From positions 1 through 55,077 of the forward strand of contig JBMOEW010000020.1 of NCBI GenBank assembly GCA_049314555.1: a stretch of DNA of 55,077 nucleotides. The letters are read 5' to 3'. The notes below the pieces were generated by a model. That model was not told the DNA's origin and searched no databases. It saw only the letters and a program-made list of their open reading frames with translations. Every line of letters starts with the position of its first letter. The stretch's first letter is position 1. The translations under genes were made by a program, and so were the position numbers. Source of the stretch: REEB509 sp049314555 (GTDB taxonomy: Bacteria; Pseudomonadota; Alphaproteobacteria; Caulobacterales; Aquidulcibacteraceae). Below are positions 33,079-41,273 of this stretch, one piece after another.

Positions 33079-33867
33079 TCAGGCTTTGGCTACAATCTTT
33101 TGCAGCAGACCGCACATCCGCTCGTTGCCGGCAACGATCGAGCCGGTTTCCATAAAGTCTGCCCCGTCAATTTCGCGCGCAAAACCGCCCGCTTCCCGCA
33201 CAATCACCGCACCGGCCGCAATATCCCATGGGTTCAGGTCGCGCTCCCAGAAGGCGTCGAACCGTCCGGCCGCCACATAGGCAAGATCAAGCGCCGCCGA
33301 ACCATACCGCCGCACACCGGCCGTGGCCGCCATCACGCTGCCAAGCTCTTTGCTAAACCGCTCATGGCCGGGCTTGCCGCGAAACGGCATCCCGGTGGCC
33401 ACAACCGCAGCCCCGAGTTCTGTCCGCGACGCCACCCGCAGCCGGCGATCCTTCAAGAACGCCCCTTCGCCCTTCTCGGCAAAGAACAGCTCGTCCTTGA
33501 CCACATCGTAAACCACCCCGGCCACCAGATTGCGCTCCCGCTCCAGAGCGATTGAAATCGCAAAGTGCGGCAGGCCGTGCATGAAGTTCAGCGTGCCATC
33601 CAGCGGGTCCACGATAAACCGGTGGGTTTTGTCAGAGCCCTCAACCGCGCCGCGCTCCTCCATCAAGAAGCCGTACCCAGGGCGCGCCTTGGACAGCTCC
33701 TCATAGATGGTCTTTTCGGCCTTGAGGTCGGCGGCGGTGACAAAATCCGACGGGCCTTTCTTGGAGACCTGCAGGTTTTCAACTTCACCAAAATCGCGCG
33801 CAAGGGCGCGGGCCGCCTTGCGGGCGGCGTTGATCATGATCGTGAGGGTGGGGGAGGTGTGCGCCAT
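33079..33867 (-). CDS. suhB: Inositol monophosphatase family protein (SuhB-like)
   Basis: 262 residues with the Mg-dependent phosphatase motifs: the glutamate in LMEERGAVEG near 68, DPLDGTLNF near 86-94, and WDIAAGAVIVREAGG near 213-227. SuhB hydrolyses myo-inositol-1-phosphate and, in E. coli, also acts with Nus factors in rRNA antitermination. Which role applies cannot be told from sequence. It lies 40 bp downstream of the small membrane protein and is followed by the MFS carrier. Confidence 0.92.
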   Translation of the reverse strand: MAHTSPTLTIMINAARKAARALARDFGEVENLQVSKKGPSDFVTAADLKAEKTIYEELSKARPGYGFLMEERGAVEGSDKTHRFIVDPLDGTLNFMHGLPHFAISIALERERNLVAGVVYDVVKDELFFAEKGEGAFLKDRRLRVASRTELGAAVVATGMPFRGKPGHERFSKELGSVMAATAGVRRYGSAALDLAYVAAGRFDAFWERDLNPWDIAAGAVIVREAGGFAREIDGADFMETGSIVAGNERMCGLLQKIVAKA

Positions 33868-33907
33868 GGACGCTGGCGGCTAGCACGCGTGCGGCCAGCC
33901 CGCAAGC

Positions 33908-34339
33908 TCAGCCGGTCAGCTTGGACCGCGGACCCACCAGCGCATAAAGCGCACCCCCAAGGGCGGCCGCCGCACTCAGCATCGCAACGCCCCCCCCCGT
34001 CCGCGCCGCTGCCAGCACCGGCATCGGGAACGCCACGCTCAACGCAAACACCATCCCAAGCAAGGCAAGCGCGCCCGCGCCGCCAAACAGCAAGATCCGC
34101 CGAAATAGAGTAAACCGTAGCGCCAGACCGGCGATCAGAAAGGTCACCAGGGCAAACGGGGCCAAGAACAACACAAGCGTGGGGCCAAACCCAACGATGT
34201 CTGTCCCCGCAGACCGCAGCCGGTCTGCAAGGGTGACAGGCACGCCCAGCGCGTTCAACGTCACCTGCGATCCCGCCGCCGCCACAAGCGCCGCCATCAC
34301 CACCACGATCGCCAAAAACCCAACAATCCGCCGCACCAT
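33908..34339 (-). CDS. Small four-helix membrane protein
   Basis: From ATG 34339 the product is 143 residues with four hydrophobic helices at about 5-24, 46-68, 80-103 and 112-136, joined by short loops; the first loop contains NALGVPVTLADRLR. No conserved domain was recognised. It is upstream of the monophosphatase gene on the same strand. Longer starts (34462) would overlap the promoter of the divergent sugar dehydrogenase. Confidence 0.75.
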   Translation of the reverse strand: MVRRIVGFLAIVVVMAALVAAAGSQVTLNALGVPVTLADRLRSAGTDIVGFGPTLVLFLAPFALVTFLIAGLALRFTLFRRILLFGGAGALALLGMVFALSVAFPMPVLAAARTGGGVAMLSAAAALGGALYALVGPRSKLTG

Positions 34340-34454
34340 CGCGCTACCCCTCCGCTGTTGGCCCAAAGATCCAAGGCCAAGACACCACTGGCCAATCTCG
34401 CATTTCCCCCAGTATAGTCCAATCAATCCGAGCACAAAGGCACAAGGCGGCATC

Positions 34455-35603
34455 ATGCGCATCTCAGTTTGTTTCGCAGCATTGGCGGCTTTAGCCCTGG
34501 CCGCCTGCGCCCAGCAACCTCAGCAAGCCCCCGCCGCACAGGCAGTGATCACCACCGCAGACCCCGCAGCAACGGTGGTTGAAACCGTGGCGGAGGGGCT
34601 GGAGTTTCCCTGGAGCCTGGCGTTCCTGCCGGATGGCGCGATGCTGGTCACCGAAAAGGCGGGGCGCCTTCGCCTGATCCGCAACGGCCAACTGGTCCCA
34701 GAGCCCATCTCCGGAGTGCCTGCGGTGTTTCATGAGGGGCAGGGCGGCCTTTTGGAAGTGGCGCTGCACCCTCGGTTTGCCGAAAACAACCAGATTTACC
34801 TCACCTACGCCGCCGGCACCACGGCCGCGAACCGCACCACATTGGCCCGCGCCACCCTGAACGGCACAGCCCTCACCAACCTCCAGGTGCTGTTTGAAGC
34901 AAGCCCCGCCAAGGAGGGCGGCGCGCACTTTGGCGGTCGCTTGCAGTTTTTGCCAGATGATACCCTTCTCCTCACCCTCGGTGATGGCTTTGCCTACCGC
35001 GAGCGCGCCCAAGACCTCTCCGCAGACCTCGGCAAGATTGTCCGCTTGACCCTCGATGGCGCGGTTCCCCCGGATAATCCCTTCGTCAATCGGCCAGGTG
35101 CCCGCGGCGAAATCTATTCCTATGGCCATCGCAACGTGCAGGGCATTGCCCGCGACCCTGTCTCTGGCCGCATTTACGCCCACGAACATGGCCCCCGCGG
35201 CGGCGATGAAGTGAACCTGCTGCAGGCGGGCCACAACTATGGCTGGCCAGTGATCACCTATGGTGTTGATTATTCCGGTGCCCAGATATCCCCGTTCACC
35301 GCCCGCGAGGGCATGGATCAACCCCTGGTCTATTGGGTGCCCTCGATCGCGCCGGCCGGCATGATCTTTTACACCGGCGATCTGTTCCCGGCCTGGAAAG
35401 GGGATTTGCTCGTTTCAGCCTTGGTCGGCCAACAGGTACGCCGCGTAGACCTCGACGCTAATGGTGCCCTGCAAGGCCAAGAGATCCTGCTGTCCGATCG
35501 CGAAACCCGCTTCCGCGATATTCGTCAGGGTCCAGACGGTGCCATTTATCTGCTGGAAGATGCCCCAGATGCGCACGTGCTGCGCTTGCGTCCGCCCGCT
35601 TAA
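34455..35603 (+). CDS. PQQ-dependent sugar dehydrogenase, soluble aldose type, lipoprotein
   Basis: From ATG 34455 the product is 382 residues with a lipoprotein signal (LALAAC). The six-bladed beta propeller of the glucose/sorbosone dehydrogenase family has LEFPWSLAFLPDG (about 48-60), GRLRLIRNG, GGLLEVALHPRF (about 97-108), HFGGRLQFLPD (about 158, catalytic His), IYSYGHRNVQGIA (about 224) and HEHGPRGGDEVN (about 243), which contact PQQ and calcium. It oxidises aldoses in the periplasm and passes electrons to quinone or cytochrome, like E. coli YliI. PQQ synthesis genes are not in the window. A short hairpin encloses its stop codon. Confidence 0.92.
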   Translation: MRISVCFAALAALALAACAQQPQQAPAAQAVITTADPAATVVETVAEGLEFPWSLAFLPDGAMLVTEKAGRLRLIRNGQLVPEPISGVPAVFHEGQGGLLEVALHPRFAENNQIYLTYAAGTTAANRTTLARATLNGTALTNLQVLFEASPAKEGGAHFGGRLQFLPDDTLLLTLGDGFAYRERAQDLSADLGKIVRLTLDGAVPPDNPFVNRPGARGEIYSYGHRNVQGIARDPVSGRIYAHEHGPRGGDEVNLLQAGHNYGWPVITYGVDYSGAQISPFTAREGMDQPLVYWVPSIAPAGMIFYTGDLFPAWKGDLLVSALVGQQVRRVDLDANGALQGQEILLSDRETRFRDIRQGPDGAIYLLEDAPDAHVLRLRPPA

Positions 35604-35609
35604 GGGCGG
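35592..35609 (+). terminator. Hairpin enclosing the dehydrogenase stop codon
   Basis: A 6-bp GC stem (CCGCCC/GGGCGG) with the TAA stop in its 6-nt loop. There is no T-run, so termination here is doubtful. Confidence 0.3.
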
Positions 35610-36013
35610 CCAGGCAGGGCTTGGCTTCGGAAGTCCCAGAACGCCGCGCCGTGAAAACTTATCCTCCCCTTGAAAGTCCGGGTTAGGCTCACCTCATCCA
35701 CACCGACATCGGTGATGAAGCGATGTCCCTTCAGGGTGTGGAACGGTAGAATGGAAGGTGTACAGACGAAGCGGTCTGTACAAGGACCATGTCGAGGGTA
35801 AGCCCCCGTGCGAAAAGGGGTCGTTGAAGAGCTGATCGAAACGTGCGCCAGATTAGCCTACCGTGCGGCGCTGGTTGGGGTGATCGAACCCTGAACCCAT
35901 CCGGATAAAAACCAAACGGCAACGCCGGATTAGCCCGGCCACCGCCGCTCCCCGATTTCCCCCGCACGGCGCTAGGGGCCGAGGCGGTTATTGCTGCTAC
36001 CCGGAGTGTCTGT
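35604..36013. other. 410-bp gene-free region with strong inverted repeats
   Basis: No convincing gene fits these 410 bp. The sequence has several self-complementary parts: CACCG/CGGTG at 35701-35714, CCACACC/GGTGTGG at 35698-35741, and TGTACAGAC/GTCTGTACA at 35759-35782, then CCCC/GGGG around a GCGAAAA loop near 35803-35820. A 28-codon plus-strand frame (GTG at 35808 to TGA at 35894) and a 78-codon minus-strand frame (35731-35967) are open but unlike any protein I know. It could be a structured RNA or the remnant of a mobile element. The next gene stops at its right edge within a short GTCTGTTTACAGA stretch that looks like an element end. Confidence 0.4.
35759..35782. repeat. Perfect 9-bp inverted repeat
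   Basis: TGTACAGAC and GTCTGTACA flank a 6-nt loop (GAAGCG). This is the strongest hairpin in the gene-free region. It lies far from any start codon, so an RNA structure is likelier than an operator. Confidence 0.85.
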
Positions 36014-37006
36014 TTACAGAAAAAAGCCCAAAAACGCCGCGTCGTCCCAGTCAGACCCGCGCCCCCGCATCGACCGCATAATGCCCGTGGCCTGCCGCAC
36101 GATCACCAGCCCCCGCTCTGGCAAAAGATAAAGCCTTTGATTGCCGGCACCCGCGGCCATGCGCACGTCTTCTTGGCTGCGCGCCAGCGCCTCCGGCGAT
36201 GGCAGGCCCGCGCGCCGTTGCCCGGCTGGTCCGATCAGGCCCGGCCGCAACAACCACCACGTCAAGCCATAGCCCGGATTTGCCGCGGTGCCCTCAAAGC
36301 ATGCGGCCAGCGTCGCGGCATGCAACACCGGCTCCCCCCGACGCGGGGCCATCACAAATCGTCCGAAATTGGCCCAATCCCGCGCCGTCAGCGCAGCCCC
36401 GGAAGGCAAATGCGGATACCCATCAGCCCCCCGCCGCCACCGCCGCGGCCGGATTGACAACGGGACAAGGATCAACGCGCGCAAAACCTCCAACGGGTCG
36501 CGCCCGGTCTTGCGCCGCACAAGCTCACCGAAAATCTGAAACGGTGCCGGCCCGTACTGAAACCGCGACCCCGGCTCAAACAGGCAAGGCGCAGCCACCG
36601 CGTCGCTGTAGGTCGGCGCTCGCCCGAGGGTTCCGCCCCCGATCCCGCTGGTCAACGTCAACAGCTGGTGCAGGGTGATGCGGCTCTTGCGCGGATCGCC
36701 ACGCCACTCGCCCAAAGTGTCCGCACAGCGTTCCTCCAGCGAGAGCTGCCCGCTGTGCGCCATCGCCGCCGCCAAGATCCCGCAAAAACTCTTGGTCCCG
36801 GAGGCAAGCTCCCAGCCCACATCCGGCCCACCGCCGTTGGCATAATCCTCAACCAGGATCTGCCCCCGCTCCATGACCAAAACCGAAACCCCGTTGCGGG
36901 AAGCCGAATAGGCCTGCGCGCCCTGAAGGTCATCAGCAAACGCGCTGCGGGGAACAAAGGCCGCCACGGCGGCACTGGTGATCAAGGAGCGACGGGAAAT
37001 CTGCAT
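36014..37006 (-). CDS. Tat-exported serine hydrolase, class C beta-lactamase-like
   Basis: 330 residues beginning with a short twin-arginine signal (SRRSL, cleavage near SAFADD). The SxxK motif is SGTK (about 69-72) and the tyrosine motif reads YGPA near 150, where most members have Y-x-N; no clear KTG/HTG triad is visible near the C-terminus, although the segment LYLLPERGLVIVRQATG fits the last strands. It may be a degenerate or amide-specific member. The last residues (LGFFL then TAA) fall on the border of the unexplained region, so the natural C-terminus may have been altered. RuvB lies 36 bp upstream. Confidence 0.87.
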   Translation of the reverse strand: MQISRRSLITSAAVAAFVPRSAFADDLQGAQAYSASRNGVSVLVMERGQILVEDYANGGGPDVGWELASGTKSFCGILAAAMAHSGQLSLEERCADTLGEWRGDPRKSRITLHQLLTLTSGIGGGTLGRAPTYSDAVAAPCLFEPGSRFQYGPAPFQIFGELVRRKTGRDPLEVLRALILVPLSIRPRRWRRGADGYPHLPSGAALTARDWANFGRFVMAPRRGEPVLHAATLAACFEGTAANPGYGLTWWLLRPGLIGPAGQRRAGLPSPEALARSQEDVRMAAGAGNQRLYLLPERGLVIVRQATGIMRSMRGRGSDWDDAAFLGFFL

Positions 37007-37042
37007 AGGGCTAAAACGCGCGCCGCTCGCAGTTCCGTCGCT

Positions 37043-38098
37043 TCACGTTTCGCTGTCTTCGCTCGTCTCGCCAAACAGACCGCGCTGCGACAGCATCTGC
37101 AAAGGCGGGGCCCGCACCCCAAGCCGCTCATACGCCCGCGCCGCTGCCACCCGACCCCGCGGCGTGCGCTGAATAAAGCCTTGCTGCAACAGGTAAGGCT
37201 CGATCACGTCCTCGATCGCGTCGCGCGCCTCCGCCAGCGCCGCCGCCAAGGTTTCAACCCCCACCGGCCCCCCGCCGTAGGTCTCGACCAAAGCCTTCAG
37301 ATAGCGCCGATCCAACAGATCAAGCCCGTCCGGCTCCACATCCAACCGCCGCAGCGCCTTATCCGCCACCGCCGCGTCAATCCCCACACCATCGGCGTCC
37401 GCAAAGTCCCGCACCCGGCGCAAGAGCCGCACCGCCACCCGCGGCGTCCCACGGGCCCGCTTGGCAATTTCAAGCGCCCCATCAGGCGTCATCGCCACGT
37501 TCAACTTGCCGGCGGCCCGCGAAACAATCCCCGTGAGCTCCTCTGGGCCATAGAATTCCAGCCGAATAGGAATGCCAAACCGGTCCCGCAGCGGCGTTCC
37601 CAAAAGACCGGCCCTGGTCGTTGCCCCAATCAACGTAAAGGGCGAAAGGTCGATCCGCACGCTGCGCGCCGAAGGGCCTTCGCCGATGATGATGTCGAGG
37701 TGGTAGTCTTCCATCGCCGGGTAGAGGATTTCTTCCACCGCAGGGGATAGCCGGTGGATTTCGTCGATGAACAACACGTCGCGCGGCTCAAGGTTGGTGA
37801 GCAACGCAGCCAAATCGCCGGCTCGCGCGATCACCGGCCCAGAGGTCGCGCGAAACCCAACCCCCAACTCCCGCGCGATAATCTGGGCGAGGGTGGTTTT
37901 GCCAAGGCCAGGCGGCCCAAACAACAGCGCGTGGTCCATCGCCTCCGCGCGGCCCTTGGCAGCCTCGACAAACACCTTGAGGTTCGCTTTGGCGGTGGGC
38001 TGGCCCACAAACTCGTCAAACCCCGTGGGGCGCAGCGCGCGGTCAGCCGCTTCGCCGGGTTGGCGTTCAGGGGTCAGGAGGCGCGCAGCATCAGACAT
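37043..38098 (-). CDS. ruvB: Holliday junction branch migration ATPase RuvB
   Basis: 351 residues. The large AAA+ domain has RPTGFDEFVGQ near 26, Walker A GPPGLGKTTLAQ near 62-73, Walker B VLFIDEIHRLS near 109-119, sensor 1 IGATTRAGLL near 156 and the arginine finger region LRDRFGI near 169. The C-terminal winged helix ends with GFIQRTPRGR near 314, the usual DNA-binding tail. RuvB hexamers drive branch migration on RuvA-bound junctions. It is the last gene of the ruv cluster, but two unrelated genes separate it from ruvA. Confidence 0.97.
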   Translation of the reverse strand: MSDAARLLTPERQPGEAADRALRPTGFDEFVGQPTAKANLKVFVEAAKGRAEAMDHALLFGPPGLGKTTLAQIIARELGVGFRATSGPVIARAGDLAALLTNLEPRDVLFIDEIHRLSPAVEEILYPAMEDYHLDIIIGEGPSARSVRIDLSPFTLIGATTRAGLLGTPLRDRFGIPIRLEFYGPEELTGIVSRAAGKLNVAMTPDGALEIAKRARGTPRVAVRLLRRVRDFADADGVGIDAAVADKALRRLDVEPDGLDLLDRRYLKALVETYGGGPVGVETLAAALAEARDAIEDVIEPYLLQQGFIQRTPRGRVAAARAYERLGVRAPPLQMLSQRGLFGETSEDSET

Positions 38099-38149
38099 AG
38101 CACTTTGCTATGCCGATTTGTCCCCCGCGTCGAGGTACAAGCCGAAGGC

Positions 38150-39385
38150 CTAGCGATTGGGTGCAGGGCGCTGTTGCGGCCCAGTCGTCAACTGTCCGCC
38201 AATGAAGGTGCCAATTCGGGTGCGTCCATCAGGGCTGACTTCAAGGCCCCGCCCAACAGCCGTGCCATCCTGGAATTCGCCGAACTGCACCCGTCCGTCC
38301 GCAAACCGCATCCGTCCGTGTCCATTGGGCAAATCGTTTGCGAACTGGCCGGCGAACTGGCGCCCATCGACGTAGGTCAAGACGCCATACCCAGAAAACG
38401 CCCGATCCCGCAGTTCCCCGGCAAAGTCTTGACGCCCCGCCGAAAGCGGCGCGCCCCCTTGGAACACGAACACGCCTTTTCCGTGCGGGATGTGGCTGGC
38501 GGCCCCCGCAAGGCGGAATTCCCCCGAATACACATCGCCAGCCGTTCCGTCAGCCGCAAACCGAGTGAAAGTGCCACTATAGGTTCGCTCCGCCGTCGAC
38601 GCATCACCCGCATACTCATAGAACTGGTTCACCTCCCGTGCCAAACCGGCTTCCCCCGCCGACGCCCGCGCGGCGTTTGCCCGTTGCAGCGCCAAAGCGC
38701 GCGCCGCCCGCGCCGCCTGCGCGGACGTTTCACCTTGCCCAGCGCTGTTTGCTGCGGCCTCACGGATCGCTTGGAACTCCGGCGCAATGACTTCTCGAAT
38801 GGGCGGCATGGCAAGCCCGTAGCTTTGGAAACCGGGCAGTTGGTTGGCATAACAATCGCGGCCGCGCACTTCGGCCTGCCGGATGTTACTGTTTCCAACA
38901 GTAAAGCCCCACATCGCCGCCACGACATCCTGCGTCGTCAGGTCCAAATCCGACCGGGTCAGCGCCGTTTTCAACGCCGAACAGGCAACATCGAATTCAC
39001 CTGGTTGCGGCGAGCTCAACAGGCCAAAGCTCGCTCCCATCCGCTCCGGCAGCAATTGGTTCAAAGTGCGCCCAGCGATCAAGCCGCGCTGGATGGGGCC
39101 GGTCTCGCTTTCGCCGAACGCGGACAGGTTGAAGCGCAGTTGCCGGGGCTCGCCAGCAAGCTCGGGCCGCAGGCCGGAAAACAGGGTCGTGTCTCGGGTG
39201 ATCCCGATAAACAGCTGGCCAGAAGGGCTGGCGTTCTGCGGTGTCAACTGGCACTGGAAACTCGCCGCCTGCAGTCCAGCGGGTTCAAACGCGAGCGTAA
39301 CCGGCCGTGCGCTGTTGTTGTCTGTGGTAAAGAGCTGGGCGATGCTTTGCTCGATTGTGGCGAGCGGCGCGATAGCGCCACGCAT
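38150..39385 (-). CDS. MORN-repeat protein of unknown function
   Basis: 411 residues. The N-terminal 200 residues are of no known family and contain two spaced cysteines (SFQCQL and VACSAL). A helical alanine-rich stretch (about 215-250) follows, then at least four MORN units: VYSGEFRLAG...GKGVFVF, FAGELRDRAFSGYGVLTY, FAGQFANDLPNGHGRMRF and FGEFQDGTAVGRGLEV. MORN repeats form beta strips that bind lipids or proteins at membranes. No signal peptide follows ATG 39385, although the frame is open upstream to about the previous gene and an earlier non-ATG start is possible. It lies 29 bp after the secreted unknown and 51 bp before ruvB. Confidence 0.75.
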   Translation of the reverse strand: MRGAIAPLATIEQSIAQLFTTDNNSARPVTLAFEPAGLQAASFQCQLTPQNASPSGQLFIGITRDTTLFSGLRPELAGEPRQLRFNLSAFGESETGPIQRGLIAGRTLNQLLPERMGASFGLLSSPQPGEFDVACSALKTALTRSDLDLTTQDVVAAMWGFTVGNSNIRQAEVRGRDCYANQLPGFQSYGLAMPPIREVIAPEFQAIREAAANSAGQGETSAQAARAARALALQRANAARASAGEAGLAREVNQFYEYAGDASTAERTYSGTFTRFAADGTAGDVYSGEFRLAGAASHIPHGKGVFVFQGGAPLSAGRQDFAGELRDRAFSGYGVLTYVDGRQFAGQFANDLPNGHGRMRFADGRVQFGEFQDGTAVGRGLEVSPDGRTRIGTFIGGQLTTGPQQRPAPNR

Positions 39386-39414
39386 TTGCGCCGCCGGCAG
39401 ATAACCAAGGCCGC

Positions 39415-39990
39415 TCAGAGCCCTTGGCGAAGCTGCTCCACCCGCGTCAAAAGCTGCGGATCGCTGCGGTTGGTGTAGCGGATCAGCAACTGGGATTCGA
39501 TCCGCGTGTTGCTGTTGGCGCGAAACCGATAGCCTACCTGATTGCTCAGGTTGCTCACCAGATTCTGCACCGTCACGCCATTTTGTTCGCTATAGCTAAA
39601 GCTGGCCAACGGAATGATATCCAACGGCGTACGCTGCCCGTCCTGGTTCAGCGTCAAAGTCAGGGTGATCAAACCGCTATTGTTGTTTTGGACGAAGTAT
39701 CGGCGCAACGTCCGCAAAAACTCGCGCCGACGGTTGCCTTGCGCAGGCACCCCCGCAAGGCCGATCCCATCGGGCGGCGCAAATTGCACGAAAGCACGCC
39801 CGTATTCTTCTACCCCGGTGGGCGCAATGCAGCGTGTATAAACACGCGCAACGCCGTATTGAAAGGCCTGAGGTGTGCCGCTTTCCTGACATTGGCTGTA
39901 GCCAACGGGCATGCTCGGTACCTGCGCCCGCGCCAAAGATGTCGCAAATAAAAACAAAAACAGAAGAGCTGCCATCAAAATGGTGCGCAT
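39415..39990 (-). CDS. Secreted protein of unknown function in the ruv cluster
   Basis: From ATG 39990 the product is 191 residues with a strong signal peptide (ILMAALLFLFLFATSLARAQ). The mature protein has two cysteines (YSQCQE and YTRCIA) likely to form a disulfide, then a mixed alpha/beta part with FLRTLRRYFVQNNNSG and a polar C-terminus rich in Asn, Gln and Ser. No family recognised. Its 73-bp gap from ruvA and 29-bp gap to the MORN gene suggest the two unknown genes form a pair; the MORN protein may be its partner at the inner membrane. Confidence 0.72.
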   Translation of the reverse strand: MRTILMAALLFLFLFATSLARAQVPSMPVGYSQCQESGTPQAFQYGVARVYTRCIAPTGVEEYGRAFVQFAPPDGIGLAGVPAQGNRRREFLRTLRRYFVQNNNSGLITLTLTLNQDGQRTPLDIIPLASFSYSEQNGVTVQNLVSNLSNQVGYRFRANSNTRIESQLLIRYTNRSDPQLLTRVEQLRQGL

Positions 39991-40063
39991 GATCAGACCT
40001 CCCGAGCGCTGGCAGGTTGGCTCCAAAATTAACCAATTTCAAGCCAAATTCGGGCGCGCGAAA

Positions 40064-40693
40064 TCAGCCCCGTTGCTCGCTCACTTCTTTCAAAGCGGCC
40101 CGGATCAATTCGGGGGCTTTTGCTTCAGCCCCCAACGCCTTGGTGGCAACCGCCACGGCGCGCGCCGCGGTCTCCCGGTCCAACCCCAGGTTCAACAGCG
40201 CCGAAACCGCATCCGCCCGCGCACCGCTCGCAGCCGGCGGGGCAGAGGGGGTAGCGATCACGTCCGCCAAACTGGCCTGGCTCAAGAAACCCCGCGGCGG
40301 TGACTTGCCCGCAAGCTCCGTCACGATGCGCTGCGCGAGCTTCGGACCCACCCCGTTGGCCCTCGAAAACGCGGTTTTGTCCTGAATGGCGATGGCGTCT
40401 GCCACTTCGCGCGGGCCCATCGTGTCCAGGATCGCCAGCGCAACCTTGGCCCCAACGCTTTGCACCGTTTGCAGTTGCACAAACCAGCCGCGCTCTTCCT
40501 CGCTCAGGAAAGCAAACAGCCGAATGGAGTCTTCGCGCACCTGCGTCTCGATATAAAGCTTTGCGGCCCCGCCCACGGTGAGACGAGCGAGCGCCCGTGT
40601 CCCGGCGGCCACCACATACCCAACACCGCCCACATCGATCACCGCGGCATCCTCTCCGATGGCCGCCACAATCCCCCGCAATAGTCCGATCAT
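40064..40693 (-). CDS. ruvA: Holliday junction DNA-binding protein RuvA
   Basis: 209 residues in three domains: the N-terminal OB fold (MIGLLRGIVAAIGEDAAVIDV), the tandem helix-hairpin-helix domain with VQSVGAKVALAILDTMGP near 77 and NGVGPKLAQRIVTELAGK near 113, and the C-terminal RuvB-binding three-helix domain (about 150-205). Tetramers hold the four-way junction flat for RuvB. It begins 33 bp after ruvC and is probably co-transcribed with it. Confidence 0.96.
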   Translation of the reverse strand: MIGLLRGIVAAIGEDAAVIDVGGVGYVVAAGTRALARLTVGGAAKLYIETQVREDSIRLFAFLSEEERGWFVQLQTVQSVGAKVALAILDTMGPREVADAIAIQDKTAFSRANGVGPKLAQRIVTELAGKSPPRGFLSQASLADVIATPSAPPAASGARADAVSALLNLGLDRETAARAVAVATKALGAEAKAPELIRAALKEVSEQRG

Positions 40694-40726
40694 CGCGGGC
40701 CCCCCTTGGAATCACAAAACGCTAGT

Positions 40727-41230
40727 TTACCCGCCCGTGCGCTTGCGCAAACCCGCATGCGCCGCATGACAAATCGCCACTGCGAGCGCATCCGCGGCGT
40801 CGGCCGAGGCCCCCTCGCAGGCCGGCAGCAGGCGTTTGATCATATAGGCGATCTGGGTTTTGTCGGCCTGGCCAGACCCCACAACCGCTTTCTTGATCGT
40901 GGCCGGCGGATACTCGCCCACCGGCAAGCGGGCCATCGCCGCAGCCACCATCGCCGCGCCCCGCGCTTGGCCCAGCGCCAAGGCCGAGCGCGCATTGGTG
41001 TTCACGAACGTCTCTTCCACCGCGACCTCATCGGGCCTGTGGATCTCGATCTGCGCGCACAGCCCTTCAAAAATCTCTCCCAAGCGCTGCGCCAGGGAAA
41101 GCTTCGGGTCCGGCGTCACCACGCCGTGCGCCACAAAGCTGAGGCGCGACCCCTCGCTCACAATCACCCCCCAGCCACACCGGTTGAGGCCAGGGTCTAT
41201 GCCAAAGATACGAACCGCATGCGAACTCAT
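40727..41230 (-). CDS. ruvC: Holliday junction resolvase RuvC
   Basis: 167 residues from ATG 41230. The RNase H-like fold has its catalytic acids in GIDPGLNRCGWG (D12), the glutamate in DEVAVEETFVN near 67-77 and the C-terminal pair in DAADALAVAICH near 140-150. RuvC cuts Holliday junctions symmetrically with Mg2+. It is the first gene of the cluster ruvC-ruvA-X-Y-ruvB. Confidence 0.96.
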   Translation of the reverse strand: MSSHAVRIFGIDPGLNRCGWGVIVSEGSRLSFVAHGVVTPDPKLSLAQRLGEIFEGLCAQIEIHRPDEVAVEETFVNTNARSALALGQARGAAMVAAAMARLPVGEYPPATIKKAVVGSGQADKTQIAYMIKRLLPACEGASADAADALAVAICHAAHAGLRKRTGG

Positions 41231-41273
41231 ATCTCCACCCTCCGCAAGCGAAGTTAAGGTGTGGTTTAGAAAG

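Noticed and set aside
35604..36013. RNase P RNA, tmRNA, SRP RNA or 6S RNA
   Set aside because: A short AAAGTCCGGG sequence at about 35674 recalls RNase P, but the other conserved elements (for example ACAGAAA and the late AAACCCC parts) are missing. No tag frame or tRNA-like ends were found for tmRNA, and no GGAAG/AGCAG tetraloop for SRP RNA.
37754..39478. A 574-codon open frame on the plus strand opposite the MORN gene and part of ruvB
   Set aside because: It is the antisense shadow of two well-supported minus-strand genes. The product is Arg/Pro-rich, lacks any domain, and no ribosome site is seen. Long antisense frames are common in GC-rich sequence.
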